Shown piece after piece: positions 1 through 10,200 of a stretch of DNA of 64,000 nucleotides. The translations under genes were made by a program, and so were the position numbers. Below the pieces are notes generated by a model, which saw only the letters and a program-made list of their open reading frames with translations, was not told the origin of the DNA and searched no databases. This DNA is from Tritrichomonas musculus (Eukaryota > Parabasalia > Tritrichomonadida > Tritrichomonadidae): the NCBI GenBank assembly GCA_039105265.1, contig JAPFFF010000003.1, forward strand, positions 3,658,001 through 3,722,000. The letters are read 5' to 3'. Each line of letters starts with the position of its first letter. Position 1 is the stretch's first letter.

Positions 1-3000
1 CTATCGTTGTCGTTTCTTTGAATTCAAAGCTGGCCTCGGCTGAGTCGTCCGCCCCTTTCTTCTCTGTCTTTTCGGTGTCGCCGAAGTTGTCAAATTCACT
101 GAAAAAGCTCGGATCGATCACTTTTTTGACTATCTCGTCGTTGATGCTGTAAGTCTTGAGGAAGCCGAGACTGTCTGACTCTTCAATCATGCCGCCGTCC
201 TTCAGCTGGTCAAGAGAGGATGAAAGGTCATTCGCATTTCCTTTGTCAAAACCGCTGCTTGAGTTGGTCTCACTCTTGTTCGCAAAAGTGGGGAAAGAAG
301 AATCGTTCGACTTGGAATCTTGCAACTCATTGGCGCTTCCAAAGTCGCCAAACGTTGGGAACGAAACATCTGCGGATTTAACTTCGTTAGTTTCTTTGCT
401 GTCACTTCCAAAGTCGCCAAACGTTGGGAACGAAACATCATTCGACTTTGTTTCATTGGTTTCTTTGTTGTCATTTCCGAAGTCACCGAAAGTTGGGAAC
501 GAAACATCTGTTGATTTTACATCATTAGTTTCTTTGCTGTCATTCCCAAAGTCGCCAAACGTTGGGAAAGAAACATCATTCGACTTTGTTTCATTGGTTT
601 CCTTGTTGTCACTTCCAAAGTCGCCAAACGTTGGGAAAGAAACATCATTCGACTTTGTTTCATTGGTTTCTTTGTTGTCACTTCCAAAGTCGCCAAACGT
701 TGGGAAAGAAACATCTGTTGGTTTGGTTTCGTTAGTTTCTTTGCTGTCACTTCCAAAGTCACCGAATGTTGGGAACGAGACTTCGCTTGATTTGGACTCA
801 TTTGGTTCGATGTTATCGAAAGCTGGGAAGGAAGCGTCATTTGAGTTTGCTTCTTTGATCTTATTTGAGCTGCTTCCAAAGTCGCCGAAAGTTGGGAACG
901 AAGCTTCATTTGATTTGACTTGATTGCTTTCTTTACTGTCGTTTCCGAAGTCGCCGAAAGTCGGGAATGAAACATCTGTTGATTTGGCTTCATTAGTTTC
1001 TTTGTTGTCGTTGCCAAAGTCGTCAAATGTTGGGAACGAAAGATCGTTAGAATTATTTGTGCTTGCTTCGTTGCTGCCTGCTTCAACACTCTCAAATGTT
1101 GGGAATGAAACGTCATTAGATTTGACTTCGCTAGTTTCTTTGTTGTCTTCTCCAATGTCGCCGAAAGTTGGGAATGAAACATCTGTTGATTTGACTTCGT
1201 TAGTTTCTTTGCTTTCGTTTCCGAAGTCGCCGAAAGTTGGGAATGAGACGTCATTAGATTTGACTTCGTTAGTTTCTTTGCTTTCGTTTCCGATGTCGCC
1301 GAAAGTTGGGAATGAGACGTCATTAGATTTGACTTCGTTAGTTTCTTTGCTTTCGTTTCCGATGTCGCCGAAAGTTGGGAATGAGACGTCATTAGATTTG
1401 ACTTCGTTAGTTTCTTTGCTTTCGTTTCCGATGTCGCCGAAAGTTGGGAATGAGACGTCGCTTGGCTTAGTTTCGATTGCTTCGTTGCTGCTTGTTTCAA
1501 AGTTTCCGAATGCTGGGAAAGATGCGTCGTTTGACTTGTTGGCTGCCGAGTCGAGAGATAGAGTTGACGCTTCAGATTCCTTTTTACCTTCATCTTCGCC
1601 AAAAGTTTCAAAGCCGAAACCGTCAGTCAGCTTGCCACTTTTTTCTTCTGTATTCTCGGCGCCAGTCTCAAACGAAGGGAAGTTGCCAAAACCGCCAAAT
1701 GAATCAAATCCGTTAGTCTCATTGCTCTCGCTCTGAGGAACCTCAAAAGACGGGACGTCGTCGAAACCGTCCTTGCTGACGTTGAAGTCAACAGAATCAC
1801 CAAAACTGAAAGTATTCTTAACGTCCTTGCCCACATTGCTGGCTGCAGATTCAGACATTGATGAGTCCTTCCTGGCCTCTTCTTCTAATGATTGGAAGCC
1901 GAATCCATTCCCATCTTTGCTTCCATTTTCAGCTGGCTTGTCATCAAAGGAAGGGAAGCCGAATCCGTTTCCTTCCTTACTTTCGTTTTCAGATGGTTTG
2001 TCATCAAAGGAAGGGAAGCCGAATCCGTTTCCTTCTTTGTTTTCGTTTTCAGCAGTGTTTTTGTCAAATGAAGGAAAACCGAATCCGTTTCCTTCCTTAC
2101 TTTCATTTTCAGCTGGCTTTTCATCAAATGAAGGAAAACCGAATCCGTTTCCTTCTTTGTTTTCGTTTTCAGCAGTGTTTGTGTCAAATGAAGGGAAGCC
2201 GAATCCGTTTCCTGCATCACCAGAGAAGAGGTCATTGGCACTTTTTGTTTCCTTTTCTTCATTGCCAAGTCCGAATGAGATTCCGCTTGTGATTCCTGCA
2301 TCGTCGCTTTTTGGCATTTCACTCTGGTTTGTCTCAAACGACGGGAAGTTGAATCCTCCACCCGAGAAGAAGTCGCCTGCCTCCTTCTGTCCTTCATTCT
2401 CCTTCTTTTCAGATCCGTCATCATCGAAGCCTCCAAACGGCTGAGCCAAAAGCGGCTTTGCGTCGTCAGAAGGAGTCTGCGGGCCTTCCTTCTTTCCGCC
2501 TCCGAATGCCGCAGGCACGCGTGACGGAAGGGAAAGATCAGGAGAAGCTTCAGTTGATCCTTCTTCCTGACTTTTTTGCTCGGAATTTTTGTCCAAATCG
2601 AAAAATGAAGTGAACTGAAGGTCATCTAACTTTTCGTCTGAAAAAGTTTGACTTTCTGGCTCGTTTTCAAGGCTCTGGGCGTCATCGTTGCTTTCATCTT
2701 GGTTGGTCAGTTCACTTGTGAAGTCAACCTTTGAAAAACCTGATGAAACTTCACGATTAACTGGCGACTTGATTTGGTCAAGTTCATTTGAATTGTTATC
2801 GGATACTGGCTCACCAAACATTGGAAATCCAAAGCCACTGTTCGTTTCTGGTTGATCGTTAAGGTTAATTGATGGCGAATTTGATGATTTATTCTTATGA
2901 TCATCAACTAGATCAAAACCAACTTCTGAAATGCTCGTGTCTTCTTTGCTTTCATTCTCTGTATTATCAAATGATGGAAAATCTGTAAATTTACCAAATC

Positions 3001-3631
3001 CACCAAAGTCATTACTTTTGGATGTATTATCATTTGAACTTGGAGGTTCATCAAATGATGGAAAATTACCAAAACCATTATCATTATTTGAATTTGTCTT
3101 TTCTTTATTATTATTGTCAAATGATGGGAAATTACCTAAATCATTTGTATCATTTGATTCTATTTTTTGGGATTGTGAATTTTGAGAACTTTCATTGTCG
3201 AACCCAGAAAACCCAAATCCACCGAATGCATTATCTTGACTTTTTGTTTCTGTCTTAAATTCATTAAAAGATGGAAAATCAAAGTCGTTTCCTGCTGTAT
3301 TTTCACTTTTTGATTGCTGTTTATTATCAAATGATTGAAAAGCGTCGAATGAATTATTTTCTTTTTGTTCTGATGAAGTATTATTATCAAATGTTGGAAA
3401 TAAAACTGGGCTATCAGTTGATTTATTTTCATTACTATTGTTTGTATCAAAACTTGGAAAATCAAATCCACCAAAGGATGGAGTGTTGTTATTGCTACTT
3501 GGGGTTGTAGAATTAAAATCAAAATTTTGAAATAAATCATTTGTATTTGAATTTGAAGTTTGTTTTTGTTGAGAATCGGATTTATCTTGAGAATCTTTCC
3601 AAAAGCCAAAATCGTTGTTATTAAATTCCAT
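1..3631 (-). CDS. Large Phe-rich tandem-repeat protein, N-terminal 1210 codons (runs off left edge)
   Basis: The frame read leftward from the ATG at 3631 appears open to the window edge, so at least 1210 residues are encoded and the stop lies outside. I translated several stretches (about 2-190, 1230-1450, 1900-2460, 2890-3030, 3240-3631) and found no stop. The product is low-complexity, rich in Phe, Asp, Asn, Glu, Lys and Ser. The N-terminus (MEFNNNDFGFWKD) leads into irregular FPSFD and FGGFGF motifs, then 20-aa repeats (NGFGFPSFD core) and 23-aa repeats (FPTFGDFGNE core). No folded domain, signal peptide or membrane segment is visible. Regularly spaced Phe motifs in a disordered acidic chain are seen in FG nucleoporins and clathrin-adaptor-type proteins; either is possible and neither is proven. 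The part from about 2650 leftward is GC-richer than the N-terminal part. The many plus-strand frames over it are shadows of the repeats. Confidence 0.85.
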   Translation of the reverse strand, partial: MEFNNNDFGFWKDSQDKSDSQQKQTSNSNTNDLFQNFDFNSTTPSSNNNTPSFGGFDFPSFDTNNSNENKSTDSPVLFPTFDNNTSSEQKENNSFDAFQSFDNKQQSKSENTAGNDFDFPSFNEFKTETKSQDNAFGGFGFSGFDNESSQNSQSQKIESNDTNDLGNFPSFDNNNKEKTNSNNDNGFGNFPSFDEPPSSNDNTSKSNDFGGFGKFTDFPSFDNTENESKEDTSISEVGFDLVDDHKNKSSNSPSINLNDQPETNSGFGFPMFGEPVSDNNSNELDQIKSPVNREVSSGFSKVDFTSELTNQDESNDDAQSLENEPESQTFSDEKLDDLQFTSFFDLDKNSEQKSQEEGSTEASPDLSLPSRVPAAFGGGKKEGPQTPSDDAKPLLAQPFGGFDDDGSEKKENEGQKEAGDFFSGGGFNFPSFETNQSEMPKSDDAGITSGISFGLGNEEKETKSANDLFSGDAGNGFGFPSFDTNTAENENKEGNGFGFPSFDEKPAENESKEGNGFGFPSFDKNTAENENKEGNGFGFPSFDDKPSENESKEGNGFGFPSFDDKPAENGSKDGNGFGFQSLEEEARKDSSMSESAASNVGKDVKNTFSFGDSVDFNVSKDGFDDVPSFEVPQSESNETNGFDSFGGFGNFPSFETGAENTEEKSGKLTDGFGFETFGEDEGKKESEASTLSLDSAANKSNDASFPAFGNFETSSNEAIETKPSDVSFPTFGDIGNESKETNEVKSNDVSFPTFGDIGNESKETNEVKSNDVSFPTFGDIGNESKETNEVKSNDVSFPTFGDFGNESKETNEVKSTDVSFPTFGDIGEDNKETSEVKSNDVSFPTFESVEAGSNEASTNNSNDLSFPTFDDFGNDNKETNEAKSTDVSFPTFGDFGNDSKESNQVKSNEASFPTFGDFGSSSNKIKEANSNDASFPAFDNIEPNESKSSEVSFPTFGDFGSDSKETNETKPTDVSFPTFGDFGSDNKETNETKSNDVSFPTFGDFGSDNKETNETKSNDVSFPTFGDFGNDSKETNDVKSTDVSFPTFGDFGNDNKETNETKSNDVSFPTFGDFGSDSKETNEVKSADVSFPTFGDFGSANELQDSKSNDSSFPTFANKSETNSSSGFDKGNANDLSSSLDQLKDGGMIEESDSLGFLKTYSINDEIVKKVIDPSFFSEFDNFGDTEKTEKKGADDSAEASFEFKETTTI
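270..1510 (-). repeat. 69-bp coding tandem repeat (23 aa), about 17 units
   Basis: The motif aaagtcgccaaacgttggg and its close variants recur in strict 69-bp steps: 341, 410, 479, 548, 617, 686, 755, then after one irregular 123-bp interval 878, 947, 1016, 1154, 1223, 1292, 1361, 1430. Read on the minus strand each unit gives FPTFGDFGNE followed by SKETNE and a variable VKSNDVS-like tail. Because 69 is a multiple of three, gains and losses of units keep the frame. Neighbouring units around 1223-1430 are nearly identical, indicating recent expansion. Confidence 0.9.
1885..2225 (-). repeat. 60-bp coding tandem repeat (20 aa), about 5-6 units
   Basis: A second, shorter-period repeat in the same gene. 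The block gaagggaagccgaatccgttt or close variants returns every 60 bases from about 1945 to 2185. The minus-strand product is NGFGFPSFD followed by xNxAENExKEG. It differs from the 23-aa repeat but shares the FP(S/T)F core, so both may derive from one ancestral motif. Confidence 0.88.
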
Positions 3632-3661
3632 TTTTTTTTAAATTGTTTAATTGAACAAATG

Positions 3662-3670
3662 TAACGATTA
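3662..3670 (-). promoter_or_regulatory. TAACGATTA, Myb-type site upstream of the Phe-rich repeat gene
   Basis: TAACGATTA lies 31 bases upstream of the ATG at 3631. The TAACG core (CGTTA in gene orientation) is the core bound by Myb-type factors, and TAACGAT-type elements are described for trichomonad promoters. Function here is inference. Confidence 0.35.
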
Positions 3671-3781
3671 AAAAGAACTCAAAAAAATGTAATTGACCAG
3701 TATTCATATTTTTTAAAATTATGCTAATGTTTCTAAAACAATTACTTATTTATGAAATAATAAAAAAATTATCAATTTTTG

Positions 3782-3783
<2 letters not shown>

Positions 3784-3813
<30 letters not shown>
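3784..3813 (+). repeat. Run of 30 A immediately before a promoter-like AACGTTA
   Basis: Thirty consecutive A residues end at 3813 and run directly into CGTTAC, with an ATG at 3827. A shorter A run followed by CGTTATT occurs at about 45760-45779. Run length may be inaccurate in the assembly. Confidence 0.8.
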
Positions 3814-3814
<1 letters not shown>

Positions 3815-3826
3815 GTTACTATTTCT

Positions 3827-4774
3827 ATGAATATCCTTGTGATCATTGGATTGATCTTACTTTTAGCGATAGCTATATATTGCATTCTTTATTGCACAGC
3901 TAAATTAATTTTATATTTAACATTTACTCCATATACTAAAATTTATCCCTACAATCCATCTGATTTACCAGATGAAACAAAAACGATTAGAATTTTTGAT
4001 CTTAACTGCTTTTGGCGCCCTTGGCTTCTTCATATTGGTACAATCGAACATGTTCGTGAGCGTTCACAGCTTGTAAGCCAAAGATTAGATAACTTTGACG
4101 TTGTTTGCTTAAATGAATCATTTCATTATGGTTCTACTGTCGTAAGAGATTTTGTTAAAGTAATGCAAGAAAAAGGATTTAAATATGTCGTTACAACAGG
4201 ACGAGTTCCAATTTTCTCACATTGGGTTGTTGATTCTGGCGTTATGATTCTTTCCAGATATCCAATTACTAAAACAGATTATATTGCATACAAAAAAGCA
4301 AATCATTGGTGCTGGTGGGCCATGAAAAGCTGTGTTTATGCTCGAATTCAAATTAGCAAAAAACAACACATCAATGTATTTGCAACTCATCTTCAAGCAA
4401 CAGCAGTCAATAAACATGAAATTCATATTGATCAATTCAAGGATATCCATTATCTTATGATGAAGCATTGCTCTACTGATACAGCTCCAACATTTCTTAT
4501 GGGAGATATGAATACTGGTTCAGAAGATACAAAACATTATAACGAAATGCTTGAAGGTATAAAAATGCCAAACTATAAAATTACAGACACATTTCAGAAA
4601 GTTACAGACAGGAAAAGAACCATTGATTACATGTTCCTTTATGAATCTAAAGATGAAACTGATTTTAAAGTTAAAAACTATGATATTCAATACGATGACA
4701 TGGATATTGAAGGAAAGCCATATAAAAATATATCTGATCATCCTTGTATCAAAAGCAGTTTTGAGTTCGAATAA
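3827..4774 (+). CDS. Neutral sphingomyelinase-like EEP-family phosphodiesterase, N-terminally membrane-anchored
   Basis: A 315-aa protein of the endonuclease/exonuclease/phosphatase fold. After an N-terminal hydrophobic stretch (about residues 2-32, either a signal anchor or a re-entrant segment), the catalytic domain shows the family hallmarks in order: DLNCF (Asn60), LNESF with the metal-binding Glu97, DSGVMILSRYPI, THLQ (187-190), GDMN (226-229) and a C-terminal SDH (about 303-305). The Trp-rich insert WCWWAMKS and the overall layout resemble neutral sphingomyelinases rather than DNA-repair nucleases, so a membrane phospholipid substrate is likely, but this is inferred. The frame is open further upstream through the poly-A tract (poly-Lys), but the only ATG is at 3827, 14 bases after AACGTTA, so that start is used. 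Confidence 0.85.
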   Translation: MNILVIIGLILLLAIAIYCILYCTAKLILYLTFTPYTKIYPYNPSDLPDETKTIRIFDLNCFWRPWLLHIGTIEHVRERSQLVSQRLDNFDVVCLNESFHYGSTVVRDFVKVMQEKGFKYVVTTGRVPIFSHWVVDSGVMILSRYPITKTDYIAYKKANHWCWWAMKSCVYARIQISKKQHINVFATHLQATAVNKHEIHIDQFKDIHYLMMKHCSTDTAPTFLMGDMNTGSEDTKHYNEMLEGIKMPNYKITDTFQKVTDRKRTIDYMFLYESKDETDFKVKNYDIQYDDMDIEGKPYKNISDHPCIKSSFEFE

Positions 4775-5232
4775 TTAATTAAAATATCTATTAAAGTACT
4801 TTCATTAATTTAAATATGAATAACTAATAATAAATAAATTTGATTGCTTTTAAATAACGTATTTTCTTATATTTATTTAAACAGAGAGCCCCAATAAAAG
4901 ACTAATATATTAGTAATAAGTTTTATAGAATTTTAAGGAAACTTAGATGGCCAAAGCTAATTATAATTAAAATATATATATATTATCATTAAAAATTATT
5001 ATGAAAGGTAAGGTCATGAATATCTATTGTATTTAGATGTTTTATATATGACTTTTGTATATTAATAGTCAAAATTTAGAAAAAAAAATTAAATCAATGA
5101 TTTTTCTTTTAAGTTAAAAAGGTTCTAATTGTTAAATAATATATAGAAATACAATATATGATATTATTCACAAAGATAAATAAATAATAAATAAAAAAAA
5201 AACAAAAAACGCAAATATATTAACATAAAAAA

Positions 5233-5590
5233 ATGCTTATTTTTAAAAAAAGTAATTGCCATTTTATTGTTGAAATATATACATTTGAACAACATGAATG
5301 CCTAAAATACAATTGGCAATTTTTGCTTCACATCAAACAACCATATGATGGAATTTTGAAAAAAAAAAAAATATCAAGTTCCATTTTTGATTTAATTAAC
5401 TGTGAAAATATTAAGAATTAAAAATGAAACTCACATTGAACTGTCAGAAGAAAACAAAATTCTAGCCTGGAAAATATGCAATCTTAATATCATATCCAAT
5501 GATCTCTAGAGTACCCAAATTGAGTTTTCAAAAAAATTCTGGACTTCCAAAGATACATCACAAAACACACAAAACAAAACAAAGCTTTAT
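5233..5590 (+). pseudogene. Decayed coding relic, unidentified
   Basis: A 62-codon frame from ATG 5233 ends at 5421. A shifted frame starting just after it continues as coding-like sequence (NETHIELSEENKILAWKI, then one stop, then IEFSKKFWTSKD) to about 5590. The amino-acid make-up is protein-like in contrast to the surrounding DNA. One frameshift and at least one in-frame stop are needed to join the pieces, so this is read as the remains of a gene. No family is recognised. Confidence 0.3.
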
Positions 5591-5994
5591 TAAGAATATT
5601 ATTTATATTGTTCAAATATTTTAATCAATCGATTTTTAATTCAATAAAAAATAATAAACGGTCTTCTATCAATTTTCTAACAAAATTTGCATGACTTATA
5701 AAATGTATGGAATGTTTTTTGAAATATTTTTATCTTTTTATATAGTAAATATTGATCGGTAACATTGATTATTCATATCATACTTATGATGAATTATATA
5801 TATTTAACTTTATAGACCAATTAATTTTTTCTCATCAAAATGGAATATCTGCATGATACCATATTATATGTGCATTTGTATTTGCTTAACATATGTTTTA
5901 TTGTTTTTGAATGCTAGTTTGTATTTTATATCACTTATTATTTCACTAATTATGAAGATATCATAAATTAAATTTTCGACTAAAAAAAATGTGA

Positions 5995-6310
5995 TTTTTC
6001 TGGAGAGATTGGCTTAACCGTTTAATATAATTTTCGGATATGTTATTATATAATAAAATTAATGGTTTTTTATCGAGGCAAAGAAACTTGATATAGCCAT
6101 TAAAAAAAGATAAAAATGTTTGAAAACCAAATCTTCTCAAATAAACGTCTATTTTATTTTAATATTCATTTTTTTGAATAAGCACGTTTTTTGGTTCTCA
6201 CAAAAAATCTTGAATTTTCTGGAAAGACTGGAATAATATTACAATCTCTAAACAATATATACCTTATAATATAAAATATAATGAGGTTTTACCGAGCCAA
6301 TTAGGTTAAA
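5995..6310. repeat. Two diverged direct copies of a ~95-bp segment
   Basis: Copy 1 (about 5995-6090) and copy 2 (about 6215-6310) share TTTTCTGGA-AGA-TGG, a TTATAATATAAAAT-like centre and an ATG-GTTTTA-CGAG-CAA tail in the same order and spacing. The copies are about 220 bases apart and clearly diverged. Confidence 0.4.
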
Positions 6311-7222
6311 TATGTTTCTATTTTAGGATATTTATGTTTGCATAAATTTTTACATAAAAGCTCTTCAAATATTTTGTGAGTATAAAATTAGGATTATTTA
6401 TTTATATCTTATTAAAACAATTTCTTAAATAGAATTTATATTAAATATATGATATAAATATGATAAAATAAATATAAAACGAAACACAAAAATTATTTGC
6501 AAATAAATACATATATAATTATAAATCTCTAAATGCATTCAAAATTAAAAACTCATCATTAATTCAAAGGTATAAAAATATTTTGATAAAGCATTCATAA
6601 ATAATTGTATGAGCTATTTTAATTTATCATTATTAATGAAAATAATGATAGATTTTTATTTTCTCAAATTATTGTATGTAATCATTCAATAAAATTAATA
6701 ACATTTTATTGAAATTAAAATCATAGTTTAAATTTCCAATATCTTATTTAATTTTTCAAAACCTAAATTATAATTAATAATTATATATATAACATTTTAT
6801 ATTCATTCATATTTCCAATGTATAATAAATTTTTATTGATTTTCATAATGGATTACTTGAATCGTATTTTTGAATACTTAATAGTTTTTATTTATTCAAT
6901 TTATATATTTTGCATATATCTCACAATAAAATTTAAATATAATATTTTATGGCTATTATAATAATATAAAATTCAATATAAAAACATAATATAAAATATG
7001 ATGATTTAAAAACCACTAGTTATTTCTATTTCGTTTTTTTCGAGTTTCCATACATTTTGACTTATATTTGATTTTTCTGAAAGTTTCAGAGTGAATTCAA
7101 TTTAAAAGAAAGAGAAAATAATATTGATAATGAAAATTTTAGAAAATATAATTTCCAATACATACATTATAGATTAATATCTTCTGAATATAACATTAAT
7201 TTAACCTTTCAAGGCCAATTTT

Positions 7223-10200
7223 TCATTGATCAGAAAAATTTGTTGTTGACTCAGATTCATCTCTTTTCTGAAATGGCGCCAATTTTACAGGAAGCCTATG
7301 TGAAATGACCTGAAGCCTTCTAACAAACATAATTGATACCATTATTGGCCTGATCGATCCAACTTTTGTAATTAGAAGAGGCTGTGATGACGAATTTCTG
7401 CTTATATCAGCAGATAAATTCAAGTAGTCCATATTTCCGGTCAAAGCGAAAGTCGTAAATATTTTTTTCTCGGCTTTTAAGATATCAAGCTTCGTCAGGA
7501 TTCCTTTACGACCAATTGTTGACAAAAGGGCCTCTTCGAGTAAGAATCTTACATCTTTGGTTCCATGAATTGCAGCTGTACCATCAGTTATTTGATATAA
7601 TATCGATTTACTCCATTGTTCCCATTCAGCGGCGGCTTTAATTGCTCTTTCTTGTTCGTTCTTCTTTCGATCAACTTCGGCGCATCTTAAACGGACATTG
7701 TCACTATTTGCTCTAAATTCAGCATTTTGCTTCATTAAGTCTTTCAAAGAGTCGTTTATAATTTTTGCACCTTTAGATAACGACTCATTTTCAGGTATAT
7801 TTAATATGTTTCTTGTATCTTTCATTTCATTTATTTTCTCTTGATATTCTGATGAAATCTGAAGACAAGTTTCTACTTTTTGTATAATATCATCAATAGG
7901 CGGAGAATTATCAATTAAATCCGTTAAGTAGATATCATCGTTCAAATCTTCATTTGCGAGGCTTCCGCTTGTACTGTCTGAGTTAAAGATTGAGTTTGGA
8001 GTTCCTGCTCCTGTCAAAGTGTTACTATTACTTCCGGTACTATTATTGATCAAATCACGCTTTTTCTTCTGTTTCATTGGCGTCGATGCGGTTGATTTGT
8101 TGAATGTTATATTGAATTTATCACGAAGCATACGAAGGAGAGCATTCTTAAGTTTCTCATATTCATCGCGTGATCTTTCAATCTGCATTGTTGCTTCGGC
8201 TTTGATTGATCGGACAAGCGCTGTTTTGACTTGCTCGTTTTCCTTCTTATTTAACGTGTTTCGACTCTCGAGTGTATCTAATTTGATCTTCAATGATCTC
8301 TCGCTCACTCGAAGTTTCACCAGTTGATTTGAAAGGTCGTTCTTTTGATTGACTAGTTTGGCTTTTTCATCTTCTACGTTTTCGACTTCTTTTCGAGCTT
8401 TTTGAACTTCGTTTTCAAGGTTCTTTATAGTAGACGAATATTTTTCATTTAACATTTCACTTCGATTTTTAATACCTGTTAAAGTTGTCTCATTTTTCTC
8501 TTCTGATTCGCGAAGTCTCTCTGTTAATGTGTTCTTTTGTTCGTGCAGCTTCTGGATTTTCTCAGCAGCTTTCGCTATCTCGACGTTTTGTTGCTTGATT
8601 GTCTCATTAAGGGATTCAATGCTGCTGTTGAGTTGAAGATTGTCTTCTGTTACGTTTTGTACCTTTTCTTCAACTTCTTCAACAAGCTTTTTAAGATTAA
8701 TAAGCGCTTGTTTGGCTTTCTTGTATTTCCTCTCTTTATTGATGCTCGTTTCATTCAAATTTTTGATAGTGTCATTCAATTCTGAGTTTTTAGCTTTGTA
8801 TTTTGAGAGCTCTTTTTTCAATTGCGAAATCTCTTTCTTGTGCTTTTCTTTGTCCCTTGCGATGCTCGATTCAACACCATCAAGTTGCTTCTTAATTTCA
8901 GCAGCATCAATTTCAATTTCATCTTTTTTATCTTGGCTTTCTCTGTCACTTTGTAATTCTTTTTGAAGGTCACAATTTTCTTGGACTGTGTCCAAATAAA
9001 CATTCAAAAAGTGGTCAAGAACATCTTCTAAAGGAATATTGAGCATTCCTGTTTCTTGAGCAATCATTCGTAGTTTATTCTCTTGCTCGTTCTTCCATAA
9101 TCGCATATCTTCGATCTCCCTTTCATCATTTTCAAGATCGCGATCATATCCTTCTTTATTTCCATTCTCGAAATGTTCTATGTAATTTAAAAGCATTTTA
9201 TTAACTTCTGAAAGACCAATGAAAAGGGCATATAATTCACGTGTAGGAGACTGCGACATTACTTCTTCTGACGCATTTTCGAGTATAGGTTTAAGGAAGT
9301 TCTCTGGATCTTGAAGTAATTTTGGATCAAATAGAGATATTTTCTTATTTTCTTTGATCGAATAAGCAAAAAGACTATTTGTGTCAATGAAATGACCAAT
9401 ACGAGCACATTGAGTTAAGAGAATTGTTCTGGTTATAGAATCAATATATAGAGGTTGTTGAATTGATGATTTATCTAATATTGGGCTCGCATTAGCTATG
9501 TTTTGAATAAATTTCATTGAGCCTTCGAGTTGTTTAAGAACTATTTCATATTGATCTTTTGATACTTTATCGTCATCAACTTTTTCTTGCTGTTGATTTT
9601 TCTTTAATATGTTAGTGATAGTTTCGATAATAAAATCATGAATAGATTCCGATTTGGATATCAGATTATACGGAACATCAAGTCCATGGATTTCTTCTAT
9701 TATTGAAGGGAAAATTGATTCTGTCTGATTTACTTGAATTTGAGAGGCCTTTAAAGATGATATTGTATCTTCTGTTTGTGATTGAAGGGTTTGATACTCA
9801 TTTTCCATTTGAATAAGAGTTTGATCTGATTGATGAAGAATATCTGAGAGTTTATTGCGTTGATTTGAAAGTAAATTAATTTCGTCTGATTGATTGTGAA
9901 TTAAATCTTCGAAAAGCTTAACCACTGATTCAATCATATTATTATCTTCATTGTCATTTTCGTTATCATCTTCATTTGAATCGGCATTAACATTTCTTGT
10001 TTTTTTCCGTTTTTCTTTCTTAAGACGAGAATTTTCTTGTTCATATCTTTTATTTTGAAGCTCAAGGTCTTTAATCGTTAAATTCATTTCTTGAAGTTTT
10101 GTATCGTAATCGCTGAGTTTTGTTTGCTGATCAATAATTAATTGTTGCATTTGACTCATTTGTTTCTTATATCTTGCAATTTTAATTTTTTCTGATTTTA

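Larger units (their letters stand above)
4775..7222. other. AT-rich intergenic region with decayed material
   Basis: About 2.4 kb without a credible intact gene, the largest non-repetitive gap in the window. It holds a coding relic at 5233-5590 and two diverged direct copies of a segment of roughly 95 bp at about 5995 and 6215. The rest is A/T-rich with many short TATA and AATAA runs. No tRNA or other structured RNA was recognised. Confidence 0.6.

Noticed and set aside
156-2444. Long plus-strand reading frames rich in Ser, Leu and Pro
   Set aside because: They are antisense shadows of the exact repeats in the minus-strand gene; the opposite strand gives a better composition, an ATG with an upstream motif and an N-terminus outside the repeats.
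3779-3826. Poly-Lys N-terminal extension of the sphingomyelinase-like protein
   Set aside because: It is the translation of a poly-A tract without an ATG; the ATG at 3827 directly precedes the hydrophobic anchor.
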